Positions 1-8,359 of a DNA stretch of 12,918 nucleotides are shown here, one piece after another. The position numbers and the translations under genes were made by a program. This DNA comes from Enteropsectra breve (taxonomy: Eukaryota; Microsporidia), in assembly GCA_024243835.1 (NCBI GenBank), contig JALPMN010000500.1, positions 1 to 12,918 on the forward strand. The letters are read 5' to 3'. The notes under the pieces were generated by a model, which saw only the letters and a list, made by a program, of their open reading frames with translations, ran no database searches and had not been told where the DNA came from. Within the stretch, counting starts at the first letter, position 1, and each line of letters begins with the position of its first letter.

Positions 1-201
1 GAGTGGCCAGCAAGAAGCCCAGACCTTAATCCAGTTGAAAACTTCTTCGGGTTGCTTGCCAGGAAAGTATACGAGGATGGAAGACAGTTTGAAAGCCTTC
101 AAGCGCTATCAACAGCAATAATACTAGCTTGGGGCTCATTTGAAAGAGATAAAACTGGTGCACTCATAGCTTCTATGCCGAAACAGATGTTATATGTCTA
201 A
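1..201 (+). pseudogene. Tc1-like transposase, C-terminal fragment
   Basis: Frame 1 is open from the left edge to TAA at 199-201 (66 codons). It begins with the motif EWPARSPDLNPVENFFG, the C-terminal part of a Tc1/mariner DDE domain; the Glu of NPVEN is the third catalytic residue. The following helix-rich segment (VYEDGRQFES, ending KQMLYV) is normal for the family. The rest of the transposase lies outside the window, so intactness cannot be judged; no stop or frameshift is seen in the visible part. It is not the same family as the Tc1 copy at 9843-10792: the motif is shared but the downstream residues differ. A cut-and-paste transposase acting on terminal repeats in the nucleus is inferred from the family. 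Confidence 0.85.
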
Positions 202-653
202 AAAGTCTTTGGCGATTCAATTAAATAATAAAATTTATGCTTTTTTACGGATAGCTTTAATAATTTGTAAAGTTTCATAAAAGTAAAAAATTAAAATGTC
301 TAAATAACTTCTAAAATAACAAAAATCTTCACGCTACCAATAGTCATTTAAAAGAATGTGTTGTGCAAATATTTATTGCTGCTTTCTGTGGCATGCCGTG
401 CGCACCTTCTATGCTTAAATTTAAGGATGCTTTAAGAATTTGCACCGCACCGTGAGCTGTATTATACCAGCTCTAGAAGCAGAAATAATTTTTGTTTCCC
501 AAAATGAAAATCTACTAGAATGAAACAACGTTTTTTGAAAATGCCTTTATAAAATTTTATCGACATAAAAAACAAATATGCCAAATTGAGAAAAAATTGT
601 AAAAATAAAATATCAACTATAATTTTATAATAAGATTTTAAAAAGAGATCTAG
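202..653. other. Gene-free AT-rich stretch
   Basis: About 450 bases with no credible coding frame. Most is very AT-rich; a short, more GC-rich island lies at about 385-480 and contains a 12-bp perfect palindrome (cttaaatttaag). It should contain the 3' terminal repeat of the Tc1 element ending at 201, but I could not identify that repeat because its partner is outside the window. Confidence 0.5.
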
Positions 654-1097
654 TTTTTATTCCATGTCAAACTCAATAAAAATCAACACATTAGAGGGAA
701 AAGAGCAGATAATCGAATACTGCTATGCTTCAAGGAGCCCCAAGGCTTTAAAGGAAATGAACTCCACAACTTTATCAGGTTAGCCAAAACCTTTGTTAAC
801 GAAGAAGGCACGGTATTTTTAAATAAAAAAGTGTTAAGTATGTGCTTTTTGCGCTTTTGAACTTACAGCAAAGAAGTTATTCATAGAGGCTGCTCATGAC
901 CAGTCCCATATCGGCCAGACGCAAACTGAAGCGTTTGTTTTCGAGAGGGAGTGCGGTATTTCGCATTCTGAAATACGCGAATGCATTAAAAGCTTTGGTA
1001 TAGCCAGTTAGTTACAGTACCTGCGGTAACATTGCCAAACCGCCCGATTATTGAAAGGAATCGCAGTATCCAACTGGTGGAGACTGTTCATGGATAA
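654..1097 (+). pseudogene. Integrase N-terminal (H2C2 zinc finger) fragment, interrupted
   Basis: Three overlapping frames together read as the region in front of a retroelement integrase core. Frame 654-860 gives FIRLAKTFVNEEG and then a stop; after a one-base slip near 850, frame 1 gives ELTAKKLFIEAAHDQSHIG, matching the His-x4-His part of the H2C2 finger, and continues with FERECGISHSEIREC up to TAG at 1009. A second slip leads to PAVTLPNRPIIE, a segment that in KRBA2/Ginger-like and some gypsy integrases lies just before the core. The second Cys pair is damaged. The matching core is at 4805-5274, so I infer one gene split by the MULE between them. At least two frameshifts and several stops mark it as dead. 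The family choice (KRBA2-like versus Ty3/gypsy) is uncertain. Confidence 0.65.
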
Positions 1098-1506
1098 AGT
1101 AATAGTTGAATAAAGACTATTGTAAAACCATTTTATTTAATTTGTTCTTGTATTTATAATTATCTTTAAACACATATTTTTAGATTTTGTCATTGATGTT
1201 TAAAAATGGATGATGTGTGGTGACTCAAGGTACCACAGGAATAAATACAAAAATATGCGATTTTCTTAGAAATTTACAAAAATATATTATTGTTTGAGAA
1301 TTATTTACGAAAATATAAAAATTTTCAGGATTTTACAAAATAATGCAACTTTGAAATAATATTTCTAAAATTATACAAATCAGTTATGGAATTTACAAAA
1401 ATCTAAAAAACTAATCTTATAGTTTATAAAAACATAAATTTTTCAAAAATATTTACAAAGTAATATATTATTTACAGAAAAATTACAAAACTACAAATTG
1501 TATTTA
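1098..1506. repeat. AT-rich 5' flank of the MULE with degenerate ATTTAC-AAAATAT repeats
   Basis: No coding frame. From about 1255 to 1500 a motif like atttacaaaaatat recurs in variants (1272, 1303, 1389 and 1448 are clear examples). Its reverse complement, as in atattttcgtaaatttt, recurs in the 3' flank at 4600-4790. This inverted arrangement on both sides of the MULE gene suggests degenerate subterminal repeats of that element, but strong AT bias alone could produce part of the similarity. Confidence 0.4.
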
Positions 1507-1514
1507 AAAAGTAT

Positions 1515-1568
1515 GGTAACACGGAATCAGATGGGGGTAAATATTTACCCAGCCCTTATTCAAAAATG
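1515..1568 (+). repeat. Merlin-1 left terminal inverted repeat
   Basis: 54 bases starting ggtaacacggaatcagatgg and ending caaaaatg. It pairs with 2469-2522, whose reverse complement begins ggtagcacggaagcagatgg; most positions agree, including the inner block tttacccagc.cttattc. Confidence 0.85.
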
Positions 1569-1604
1569 TTACAATTAAAAGATTTGTTTTTGAGAACACA
1601 AACT

Positions 1605-2425
1605 ATGCAGAGTCCATTTGAACTAGTTATTATTCGCGGTTTAATTGATTTAAGGCAAAAAGTATGCCTATGTGGGTCTTTAATGCGCTTGTAAAAGCGC
1701 TCAAGCGAAGATATATCAACAGGTCGTTGGCGGTGTAGAAGAGGAGGCTGCCCAAGTTAAAATCTATTCTTGCTGATATTATATTTGAAAGCTCTAAAAT
1801 AAGTATAACAGCAACAGAGCAAATCTTTTACATGCATTGGCTAGAAATAAAGGTTAAGTATATAAGCAGCAAGCTAGATGTGAGTGAGAAAACTATTTAT
1901 TCTACTATAAATACGTTTTATAAGAAGATTGATGAAGATAATTCAGATTATGCATTTGATAAACTGGGCGGGCCTGATGCTATTATTGAGGGTGATGATA
2001 CTCATATTTGCTCGAGAAAAGATGATAGGGGCCGAATTTTAGCTGGCGAGCGATACTGGGTTATTGGAGCATTCTGTAGAGAAACATAGAGCATCGTATT
2101 AAAGGTTGTTAGGCGTCGCACTAAAGTACCTTGCAGTAATTTTGTTAGAGAAAACATCGACTCATCCTCACATGTAATAACAGATTGCTGGAGAGGATAG
2201 AACAGACTGTCCCATTTTAGGTTTATGCATGATATAATCAATCACAAAAAGCACTTCGTCGATCCTGATAACCCAATCATACATATACAAAACATTGAAA
2301 GACTATGGAAAATATTTAAAGAAAAATATGTAAATTCCAATGATTTCGATTTTTTGTGTAAGATGGCAAAGCGCTTTACAGTTGTGAAAAATCTTTCTCT
2401 GGAGCTTCCATGTGCAAAATTTTGA
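1605..2425 (+). pseudogene. ISXO2/IS1595-like (Merlin) transposase
   Basis: Start at ATG 1605 gives MQSPFELVIIRGLIDL, then a zinc ribbon: CLCGS...WRCRRGGC at about residues 21-50. TAA interrupts at 1692. Near 1751-1758 the frame slips, and frame 2 then holds to TGA 2423, broken only by TAG at 2087 and 2198. The DDE-type catalytic part is easily recognised: KLGGPDAIIEGDDTH (first Asp), SSHVITDCWRG (second Asp), INHKKHFVDP and IHIQNIERLWK (terminal Asn/Glu). Total length of about 270 residues is normal for the family. The gene is fully contained between the Merlin-1 repeats. One frameshift and three stops make it non-functional as written. Confidence 0.85.
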
Positions 2426-2468
2426 ATTACTAAGCCAAATAAACTTGCTTCCTTAAAATTTCTTTTTG

Positions 2469-2522
2469 CATTTTCGAATAAGTGCTGGGTAAATTTTTTA
2501 CACCATCTGCTTCCGTGCTACC
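2469..2522 (-). repeat. Merlin-1 right terminal inverted repeat
   Basis: Partner of 1515-1568. It contains gaataagtgctgggtaaa and ends cttccgtgctacc, then the 8-bp duplication follows. GG...CC ends suit the Merlin/IS1016 group. Confidence 0.85.
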
Positions 2523-2575
2523 AAAAATATTCAACATTGTTTTAAAATATTATATATGAGCACTATAAAAATTTA

Positions 2576-2578
2576 CCC
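2576..2578 (+). promoter_or_regulatory. CCC motif just before MULE-1 start
   Basis: The MULE start is preceded directly by ccc (tttacccATG). The intact MULE copy has cccc in the same place (12279-12282). CCC- or GGG-like motifs a few bases before the start codon are a known feature of microsporidian genes; its use here is inferred. Confidence 0.35.
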
Positions 2579-4428
2579 ATGACTGTAGAACTTAAAATAG
2601 CCGCTCCATCGGCTTTTATACTAGAGAAGATATAAAAATTTTTTTTATGAGTACAATTTACGCAATCAGCGCAAAGGGAAAATAAAACAATGTATTAGCT
2701 CTCTCTTTCTGATGAAATATATATCAGAATCATGCAGTTTCTGCTTGAAGGCAGTTAAAAATAAGAATTGTTTGTTTGAAGTTAAAATAAGCATAGCACA
2801 TAACTGTACCTTGCAAATAAATTGCATTAAAAACACATTATTTGCTAATTATTTTAAATCAGTGAGCAGTACTGTAAGCGATTTAGCTCCGCGTGATTGC
2901 ATTTCATACATGCAGTCTGCTCACGGGATAACAGCTAGCTACCATAGAGCTTATGCAGAAATGCGATTATTAAATAAAGAAAAGGCTCAGTCAGATGAGC
3001 AATCTTTTACTCTATTTGAGCCATGGCTGAATCAAATGGTGCTTATCCAAAAAGGCACCAAGGCTGAATATTCTGAAAAAGTTTATCCATCGGGTGCAAG
3101 AGTATTTGAATATTGTGCTCTAGTCCCAGTAGTTTCTTATAACGCATTTAAAAATACGTTACCGATATTGACTCTTGATGCCTGTCATACAAAAGGCAAA
3201 TATAGGGTATGATAATGATTGCAACTACAATAGCTGGTGAGAATAAAGGATTTATTAGTGGGTTTGGAATTTCGCCTGCTAAAAATTTAATTTACTGGAC
3301 TAGATTTATACAATTTCGCAATGAAGCCTTATCGCTTGAAACTTTAGAGAACTTGATAATTATAAGTGATAGAGATAAAGGTCTTCAGCATGCTGTCGAT
3401 ACTATTCTCCCATGTGCTTTTGATTCATTTTGCATACCACACATCGAAAGAAATATTAAATCGAGAATTAGTCACTCCTGTCCGCAAATTTGGTCAGCTG
3501 CAAAAGAAAGTACTGTGTACTAGAGTTTGATCGCATAAAAAGCCAAATCACTGAGAGTAAAAGCACTACAATTGGAGAATATATTCAAAACATATCTTAC
3601 AAGCACTGACTCGCGTGCATTTTAGTGTTTCCAGATATGGACATGTAACTTAAAACCTTGCAGAATCAATCAATTCTTCTTTATGTACCTTGCTTAAACC
3701 AACACCCTTAATATAATGATTGGAATATGCCGATTGATAAATAGATCACTCTTTAAAATGCTGCTTTAATTGCATCATTCGATAACAATAAACTCCCCAT
3801 ATCCCCGATAGTAGAACTTCTGGAAAAATCGCGGTTTTTACACCATTTTCATATACCAAATTCAGGCAAATTTAAAGTTCAAAGCGCAGCGGAAGCCCTC
3901 ATTTCAAGGATGGTTGATGTGACAGATGGTACTTGCATATGCATGCACCCTAAAGAATACGGCCTTCCATGCATTTGCTATTTTAACTGAAAATGAAAGT
4001 TATAATGATCTTTTTATTGATATAAAATGAAAAATAGGGTCTTTAAGCAATTATACAATGGCTCCGTTTCTATGAATGACATAGAACATTTAAAAACAAA
4101 GTCTGTAACAGAAGCATTTGCTCAGGTAAGATGTAGAAGGCCAAGGAGTAGTCAAAGGATTAAAAAACTAAGATTAATAATTTCCAAGAAAGCTTCTTCG
4201 GCACATAAAACTTTTCTATTATTAATCACTTGGGACATACCTCCCTGTCTTACACGAGACGTATTGTCTAACAGCAGCTCGTTATTTGGGTGGGTTGCCT
4301 GATCCCACTAGTCAAAGGATTAGGCCTCACTCTGAAAAACTAAGTAGATGCAAAAAACATGCAGTTTATGCGCATAACAAGGGCATAATAAGAGTAAGTG
4401 TCCAAAAAATCTTGCATTGTCAGAATGA
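2579..4428 (+). pseudogene. MULE transposase, heavily frameshifted
   Basis: Domain order is complete but spread over all three frames. N-terminus from ATG 2579, with a segment YNLRNQRKGKIKQ that parallels YNARLQKAGRVRQ in the copy at 12283. Next a zinc finger ending AHNCT (C..C...HxC, WRKY-GCM1-like) inside the open frame 2712-3212. First catalytic Asp is in LTLDACHTKGKY. After a slip at 3209 the second Asp is in LIIISDRDKGLQ. After further slips comes RYGHVT, stop, NLAESINSSL (catalytic Glu codon 3663-3665). Then a SWIM finger (CICMHPKEYGLPC, 3934 onward, then HAFAILTENE in another frame) and a CCHC knuckle (CSLC...GHNKSKC, 4360-4401). Final stop TGA 4426. Stops include TGA 3607, TAA 3651 and one inside the knuckle (4375). 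A 14-bp direct repeat and inserted DNA disrupt 4149-4322. Clearly dead. Confidence 0.88.
4149..4322 (+). repeat. 14-bp direct repeats bracketing a 146-bp insert in the MULE gene
   Basis: tagtcaaaggatta occurs at 4149-4162 and again at 4309-4322. Removing one copy with the 146 bases between them would connect the reading RRPRSSQRI to the segment leading to the CCHC knuckle, in the same frame. The insert has no clear terminal inverted repeat. The motif aaaaactaag occurs directly after the first repeat and again shortly after the second, so a local duplication with deletion is an alternative to a small mobile insertion. Confidence 0.65.
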
Positions 4429-4804
4429 TTGAATAAATGCATTTACATCTCATTAGGTCAAAATTATTTTTCATAATTTTAATTTTTCTTTATAAACTAT
4501 TTATTTTTGACATTTTTACTTTCTTCCTACATATTTTATTTTTATAAAAATTTTTAATATTTGCATAATAGTTAAATTTTCATTTTCTAAAAGTTTTCTA
4601 ATGTTGTGTATTTTCGTAAAATATTTCTAGATCTTTTACACTTTTATAATTTCATTTCATTTTTTATATAAAATTATAAATCCTGTTTATGAATTGCATA
4701 TTTGTGAAAATTATTGTATATTTTTGAAAGTACCTAAGCGATTTTATCTTTTTGTGAATCCGAATTATATTTTCGTAAATTTTATTAATAACTAAGTTAA
4801 AAAA
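4429..4804. other. AT-rich 3' flank of the MULE
   Basis: No gene. Extremely AT-rich, with repeated ttttcgtaaa / tttttgtgaa motifs (4611, 4744, 4772) that mirror the atttacaaaaata motifs at 1255-1500. Probably the degenerate 3' terminal region of the MULE. Confidence 0.4.
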
Positions 4805-5274
4805 TAAGATGTCCTTATAAAAAACAAGGCAATGGACCGTTTTATCGCAGACTCTAATGATATGAGAGAATACGAAGCACAGAATGATGACTATAAATGA
4901 CTCTTCAACATCAGTGATTCGTATAGCAAATTCGTTTGGGGTTTCAAAATGTCACAATGTCAAGCGAAGACTATGTAGATATTTTTGAAAGCCTATTTTT
5001 GGCTGAAGGGTGTCCAAAAATCCTCCACTGCGAAAACGGCAAGGAAGTCAAAAATAAAAAGATTGACGACCTTTGCGACTCATTATACATTTGCCGTTAA
5101 TATATAAGAATTAGGCACCCCTAAAGCAAAAGGCAGGTGACTTGATTCACGGGTTTCCTAAAGTAGCTGCAGTGCTCTCGGGGGCTCGCGCGGTTAAAAT
5201 AAAAATAGTTGTTAATCAATGAATGGTGTTTATTTAATGACTTGCCTGAGACAACCATTCGTGGGTAAAAATTT
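4805..5274 (+). pseudogene. Integrase catalytic core (rve), second half of the gene split by the MULE
   Basis: Starting around LIKNKAMDRF, frame 2 reads MDRFIADSNDMREYEAQ then a TGA at 4898 where the family has Trp, then LFNISDSYSKFVWGF. After a slip near 4955, frame 1 reads IFESLFLAEGCPKILHC-ENGKE, the site of the second catalytic Asp, here changed to Glu. It goes on to IRHP, stop, SKRQVT, where the third catalytic residue (GQVE in relatives) is lost, and ends with NEWCLFNDLPETTIRG before TAA 5272. The order and the PII(E/K) junction match the zinc-finger half at 654-1097. Retroelement or Ginger/KRBA2-like integrases join element DNA to the genome; this copy lacks an intact DDE triad. Confidence 0.75.
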
Positions 5275-5299
5275 TAAGTAAAATTTTCTTCTCACGAAT
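5257..5299. repeat. Imperfect inverted repeat
   Basis: attcgtg at 5257-5263 pairs with cacgaat at 5293-5299, and the interior aaaatttt blocks extend the pairing imperfectly. It lies at the end of the recognisable integrase sequence. Function unknown; it could be a remnant of a small foldback element. Confidence 0.4.
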
Positions 5300-5443
5300 T
5301 TAAACTTGGCAGGTAGTGGTAAGCACTACAGTAACGTTTAATAAAGTCATTTGCAGGGTTAACTAGGTGAGTTGATACCCATAAAAGAACAATTTTTGAG
5401 TATAATAGCACAGGCATCGGGCTACAAGTAAAACACCATTTTA
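5275..5443. other. Unassigned stretch between integrase and mariner element
   Basis: No recognisable protein on either strand. It contains a short perfect hairpin, gtagtg (5313-5318) / cactac (5324-5329) with a 5-base loop. It should be the left flank of the mariner insertion; I could not show that it continues the gypsy integrase found on the right flank at 7036. Confidence 0.35.
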
Positions 5444-5580
5444 CAGGGGATTTCACTAATAAAAATTTGAATTTCGCAAATAAATAATTTGATTTCACAA
5501 ATAAATATTTAAATTTCAAGAACAAATATTGCCAATTAAAAAAAGAATATTCATTAAATAAGGCTAAAAGTCTTTTAAAA
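5444..5580 (+). repeat. Left inverted terminal region of the mariner element
   Basis: 137 bases. The outer part (to about 5530) is built from 20-21-base units such as atttcacaaataaatattta; the inner part, from about 5525 (gccaattaaaaaaagaat), matches the right arm almost base for base. Confidence 0.85.
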
Positions 5581-5621
5581 AATAGAAACGAAGACAAACA
5601 ACAATTTTTAGAATTTAATTT

Positions 5622-6660
5622 TTAAATTTCACAGTTAAGCACTGTATTAACTAATTCCAAGAAATGCTTATAGTATTCCGTAAATTCTCCCAAAGTAGAT
5701 ATTATAAACTCGATAATATCCATAAGCCTTGGTATTGTTGTTGCTCTTGGTCTAATTCTATTAAGTCATGCTTTAATAATGCTGAAGACATTCTCTATTG
5801 GAGTGAATTCAGGAGAGCAAGCTGGAAGAAATATATACTCAGCACTTTGTGATTGCAAAAATGTTTTTATTCTGTCACTTTTATGGAAAATAGCATTATC
5901 CATGATGCAGATTGGGTTGTTATTAAATAGTCCTTTTGATCTACACTGCTGTAAAAACTCTTCAAAGTAATCCGTATTATAAGCATCGTTGATTAACTCA
6001 TGATGCTCCAGACCAGTACTAGACATAATAGCACAAAGTGACACGTTTTTCCTCTCGAAGCTGGCTGATACAATACAGGATTTCTGTTTGCCTCCGCATA
6101 TACGTAATTGATGGAAGCATGCAAGTTAAAACCAGATTCATCCAAAAAGAGAATTGGCCTTGGCCTCTCGCCTTATACTCTGGCACAGAATTAATTTTTA
6201 TCATTTTGGCTTGCTGTTGCCAACGATGTTTGAGATTTTTTCTTTAATCTCTTTTTTTAAACCCCATCGCTTTAAATTCTTTGCAGAGCTGTGGCATGAG
6301 ATTGGTAATGATAACCTTTTTTGGACACCTTTTTATGCCAAAGAATTATCATTACCGACTATTTTTCGTATTTCTGCGTATAAGGCATGCTTACCTCTTA
6401 GCTTTGCGCCAGGATTTTTGAATAGCAGTCTAATAGTTGCCTCTTCAGTCTCACAGGTTTCTATTTTACGAATGCAATTTGTTATTGCACTATAACCCAC
6501 TCCTGTGATCTCAACAAGCTCTTGCTTGTTCTTGGATTTATAAACGTGTTTAATTTGCTCGAAAACAGATGCATCAATTTTTTGGGCGGCTTTCTTGGAT
6601 TTGAGTTCGGCTGCATGCGGGAAGTAGAAATAAAGTTCTTTTTGCTCTGAATACCTCAAA
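5622..6660 (-). pseudogene. Mariner/IS630-like transposase (DD34E)
   Basis: Read from right to left. The N-terminal frame (to about 6333) gives RYSEQKELYFYF, KNKQELVEITGVGYSAITNC and a helix-turn-helix-like segment; no clean ATG is visible (the open frame starts at a TTG, with a TAG just upstream). After a TAA the same frame gives SAKNLKRWGLKKEI, then stops. A shifted frame gives ILFLDESGFNLH with the first catalytic Asp, and another shift gives VTLCAIMSSTGLEHHEL, ICIMDNAIFHKS (second Asp) and FTPIENVFSIIKA (Glu). Exactly 34 residues lie between the second Asp and the Glu. A TGA follows, then the frame runs to TAA at 5622-5624. About 346 codons overall, the normal size. Several frameshifts and stops make it inactive. 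Confidence 0.85.
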
Positions 6661-6767
6661 TATTTCTATGGTTCAAGCTAACAATTATTAAATCACAACG
6701 GTGGATTTTATTCAGTCTAAGATTAAAGGAATAGAAATAAGTTTATAGGCTATATCTCCATATCAAA

Positions 6768-7034
6768 TTTTAAAGACCTTTAGCCTTATTTAATGAATAT
6801 TCTTTTTTTAATTGGCAATATTTATTCTTGAAATTTAAATATTTATGTTTGAAAAGTCTTTATTTGTAGTAGTATGATAACTACTATGGTCGAGATCAGC
6901 CTGGTGATCCATGGGTAATATATTGTAAAAAATTTTAGAATATTACAACAATTTATTTGTGAAATTCAAATATTTATTAGTGAAGTCTAAATATTTATTT
7001 ATGAAATTTAAATCTTTATTAAAGAAATCCTCTG
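6768..7034 (-). repeat. Right inverted terminal region of the mariner element, expanded
   Basis: Its reverse complement aligns with 5444-5580. It holds tandem 21-bp units at 6952-6972, 6973-6993, 6994-7014 and a shortened one at 7015-7034, plus related units near 6820-6865. Between them, about 6867-6951, is unrelated DNA absent from the left arm. Confidence 0.85.
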
Positions 7035-7035
7035 T

Positions 7036-7416
7036 AAAAGAAATATGCAGAAATCCCAAGGGGGCTCAGAATATGTAGAATCATTACAGCCACTTAAAAC
7101 AGTTGGAATCGATATATTAAACATCACTCACGGACATTATATTATAGTTATAGTGGACTATATGACGCGATTCCATTAGCAAGTATGCAGAAGCAAAAAA
7201 CTCAGAAACAGTGACAAGATTAGTAATAGAAATATTGGATGAAATGGGGCATCCCAGCAAAATCATTACAGACCCAGGACTGGAATTTGAATCCACCAAT
7301 TTTAAAAATTATTGCATAAGTAAAATATTCATCATCAAATAACATTACAAGATAAAATAGCAAGGGAATGGAAGGGTTGAAAGAGTCATAAGAAAAGGAG
7401 GAAGGCGTGATTTTAG
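7036..7416 (+). pseudogene. Ty3/gypsy integrase catalytic core, 3' truncated
   Basis: From just after the mariner TA site the frame gives EYVESLQPLKTVGIDILN with the first catalytic Asp, then HYIIVIVDYMTRF. A one-base slip at about 7176 leads to SKYAEAKNSETVTRLVIE and KIITDPGLEFESTNF (second Asp). Further changes follow (TAA 7340, another stop), then QGNGRVERVIRKGG, with the catalytic Glu. This is the classic gypsy rve order. The gene is cut at 7417 by a Merlin element. A C-terminal integrase part that would fit downstream (CKQWDEYLP...) lies at 11038-11586, so the two may be parts of one former gene. Confidence 0.8.
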
Positions 7417-7460
7417 GCAAAAATCGAATCTAGCAAAAAACTTAAAAATTTTTACCCTTG
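7417..7460 (+). repeat. Merlin-2 left terminal inverted repeat
   Basis: Starts ggcaaaaatcgaatctagc and ends in the aatttttaccctt block. Aligned with the reverse complement of 8317-8359 with scattered mismatches and one gap. Confidence 0.7.
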
Positions 7461-7462
7461 AA

Positions 7463-8292
7463 ATGCATTTTAAAAAAGCAACAGATGAAGACTTGAATAG
7501 GTTTATCAATGAGCAAATGAAAAACGAACTAAATTTTGTAAATATTGCCAATCTAATCATAGACCTTGTGGAAACAATGGTGATAGAGTGAGTTGCACGT
7601 TTAAAGGATGTGGTAGGAGGTATAGCATTTGGGAAAATACAATCTTTTTTGCCACTAAAATGACTAAAATAAAAATGCTGCGAGTACTTGAACAATAGTT
7701 AGCAAAAGCCTCCAGAGATTTCACCTGTTTTGATTTAGGTCTTCATCCCAGTAATTATAGAGAGTTAATGAAAAAAGTGAAAAAACACCTAGTTCCGCGC
7801 TATTATAAGCAATTTAAATAGCTTGGTGGAGTAGGAATAAAAATCGAGGTGGATGAACTAAAGTTTGGGAAAAGAAAGTACAATAAAGGCCAGCAGGTAG
7901 ATGGTGTATGGGCTCTTGGGTTTGTCGAGTGCAAAGAAAATGGCCGTATTTTAATGTTACGAGTAAAGAAACGAGATAAACTAATGCTGCATAAAATACC
8001 ACTGATCTTTATTGATTCTGATTCAAGTATAGCGAGTGACTGTTAGAAAGCTTACAAAGGGCTTTATAAGTGGTTTAATGAGCATCTGACTGTTAATCAT
8101 TCAGAGAATTACAAAGATCGAATTACTGGAGAGCATACTAATACAATTGAGGGATACTGGGCCGGAACTAAGATGCATATTCCAGCTAAAGGAAGAACAG
8201 TTAAATATATTGATATGTATCTTGTCAGAATAATGCTCATATTCAATGAAAAGGAGCAGAGTTTCAAAGCATTATTAAACATTCTTTTTTAA
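7463..8292 (+). pseudogene. ISXO2/IS1595-like (Merlin) transposase, copy 2
   Basis: ATG 7463 starts MHFKKATDEDLNRFINEQ. After a slip near 7530 frame 1 gives a zinc ribbon, FCKYC...CTFKGCGRRYS, and continues to TAA at 8290-8292. Stops in that frame are TAG 7696 (before LAKAS), TAG near 7819 and TAG 8044. The DDE-type part is clear: IKIEVDELKFGKRKY with the first Asp, SSIASDC-stop-KAY with the second Asp (TAG where relatives have Trp), LTVNHSENYKD and GEHTNTIEGYWAG (Asn/Glu end of the triad). About 275 codons, full length. Apart from the three stops and one slip, the gene is well preserved, so its inactivation may be relatively recent. Confidence 0.87.
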
Positions 8293-8316
8293 ATTTCATT
8301 CTTTTCATTTTCAAAA

Positions 8317-8359
8317 AAGGGTAAAATTTGCTAAATATTTGCAAGTATCGATTTTTTCC
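8317..8359 (-). repeat. Merlin-2 right terminal inverted repeat
   Basis: Contains aagggtaaaatttgc and ends cgattttttcc. Partner of 7417-7460. Confidence 0.7.

Larger units (their letters stand above)
1515..2522 (+). mobile_element. Merlin/ISXO2-like DNA transposon (copy 1), complete but dead
   Basis: A full element of 1008 bp with both terminal inverted repeats, an imperfect 8-bp target duplication and one internal transposase gene. It lies in the AT-rich 5' flank of the MULE and therefore inserted after the MULE did. The transposase has one frameshift and three in-frame stops, so the copy could move only with help from another source. Confidence 0.85.
1507..2530. repeat. 8-bp target-site duplication of Merlin-1
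   Basis: aaaagtat at 1507-1514 and aaaaatat at 2523-2530 flank the element directly and agree at 7 of 8 positions. Eight or nine bases is the known duplication size for Merlin/IS1016-type elements. The entry spans both copies; the element itself is 1515-2522. Confidence 0.65.
1057..4814 (+). mobile_element. Degenerate MULE (Mutator-like) element, borders inferred
   Basis: A MULE transposase pseudogene (2579-4428) is flanked by AT-rich regions that separate the two halves of one integrase gene. The borders proposed here rest on an imperfect 9-base match (ttattgaaa at 1048-1056, ttataaaaa at 4815-4823; 7 of 9) that keeps the integrase in frame on both sides, and MULEs usually make 9-11 bp duplications. 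I could not align clear terminal inverted repeats at those ends, so the true borders may lie tens of bases inward. A 1008-bp Merlin element sits in the 5' part. Without it, the MULE would be about 2.7 kb. Confidence 0.5.
5444..7034 (-). mobile_element. Mariner/IS630-like DD34E transposon, complete but dead
   Basis: The element runs from CAGGGGATTTC at 5444 to GAAATCCTCTG at 7034, flanked by TA on both sides (5442-5443 and 7035-7036), the normal duplication of the Tc1/mariner superfamily. Long inverted terminal regions (5444-5580 and 6768-7034) enclose one transposase pseudogene on the minus strand. The right arm is about 130 bases longer than the left because it has more 21-bp units and an extra insert of about 85 bases. 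Confidence 0.85.
7417..8359 (+). mobile_element. Merlin/ISXO2-like DNA transposon (copy 2), different family
   Basis: Element of 943 bp with inverted ends: left ggcaaaaatcga (7417) and right, reverse-complemented, ggaaaaaatcga (ending 8359). The match continues inward for about 44 bases to a shared ttttaccctt block. The sequence of the repeats is unrelated to Merlin-1. The neighbouring 8 bases (tgatttta left, acgatctt right) do not form a convincing duplication, and the left flank is integrase while the right flank is Gag-like. Confidence 0.75.

Noticed and set aside
385..480. Possible tRNA or structured RNA in the GC-richer island
   Set aside because: A weak B-box-like ggtgcaaattct occurs on the minus strand, but no A box or cloverleaf arms could be drawn.
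2002..2241. 79-codon minus-strand frame
   Set aside because: Antisense of the Merlin-1 transposase, which has strong family motifs on the plus strand.
5292..5597. 101-codon minus-strand frame with a 7-residue repeat
   Set aside because: The repeat comes from the 20-21-bp DNA units in the mariner terminal region, which are found inverted at the other end of the element.
6154..6495. 113-codon plus-strand frame
   Set aside because: Antisense shadow of the mariner transposase on the minus strand.
5444..7034. CRISPR-like array from the 21-bp repeats
   Set aside because: The units are directly tandem without spacers and lie in inverted orientation at both ends of a transposon.
1515..8359. Bacterial IS1595 elements, implying a prokaryotic sequence
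   Set aside because: The transposases are IS1595-like, but MULE, Tigger and gypsy integrase families and the absence of bacterial genes or ribosome binding sites point to a eukaryote, where this group is known as Merlin.
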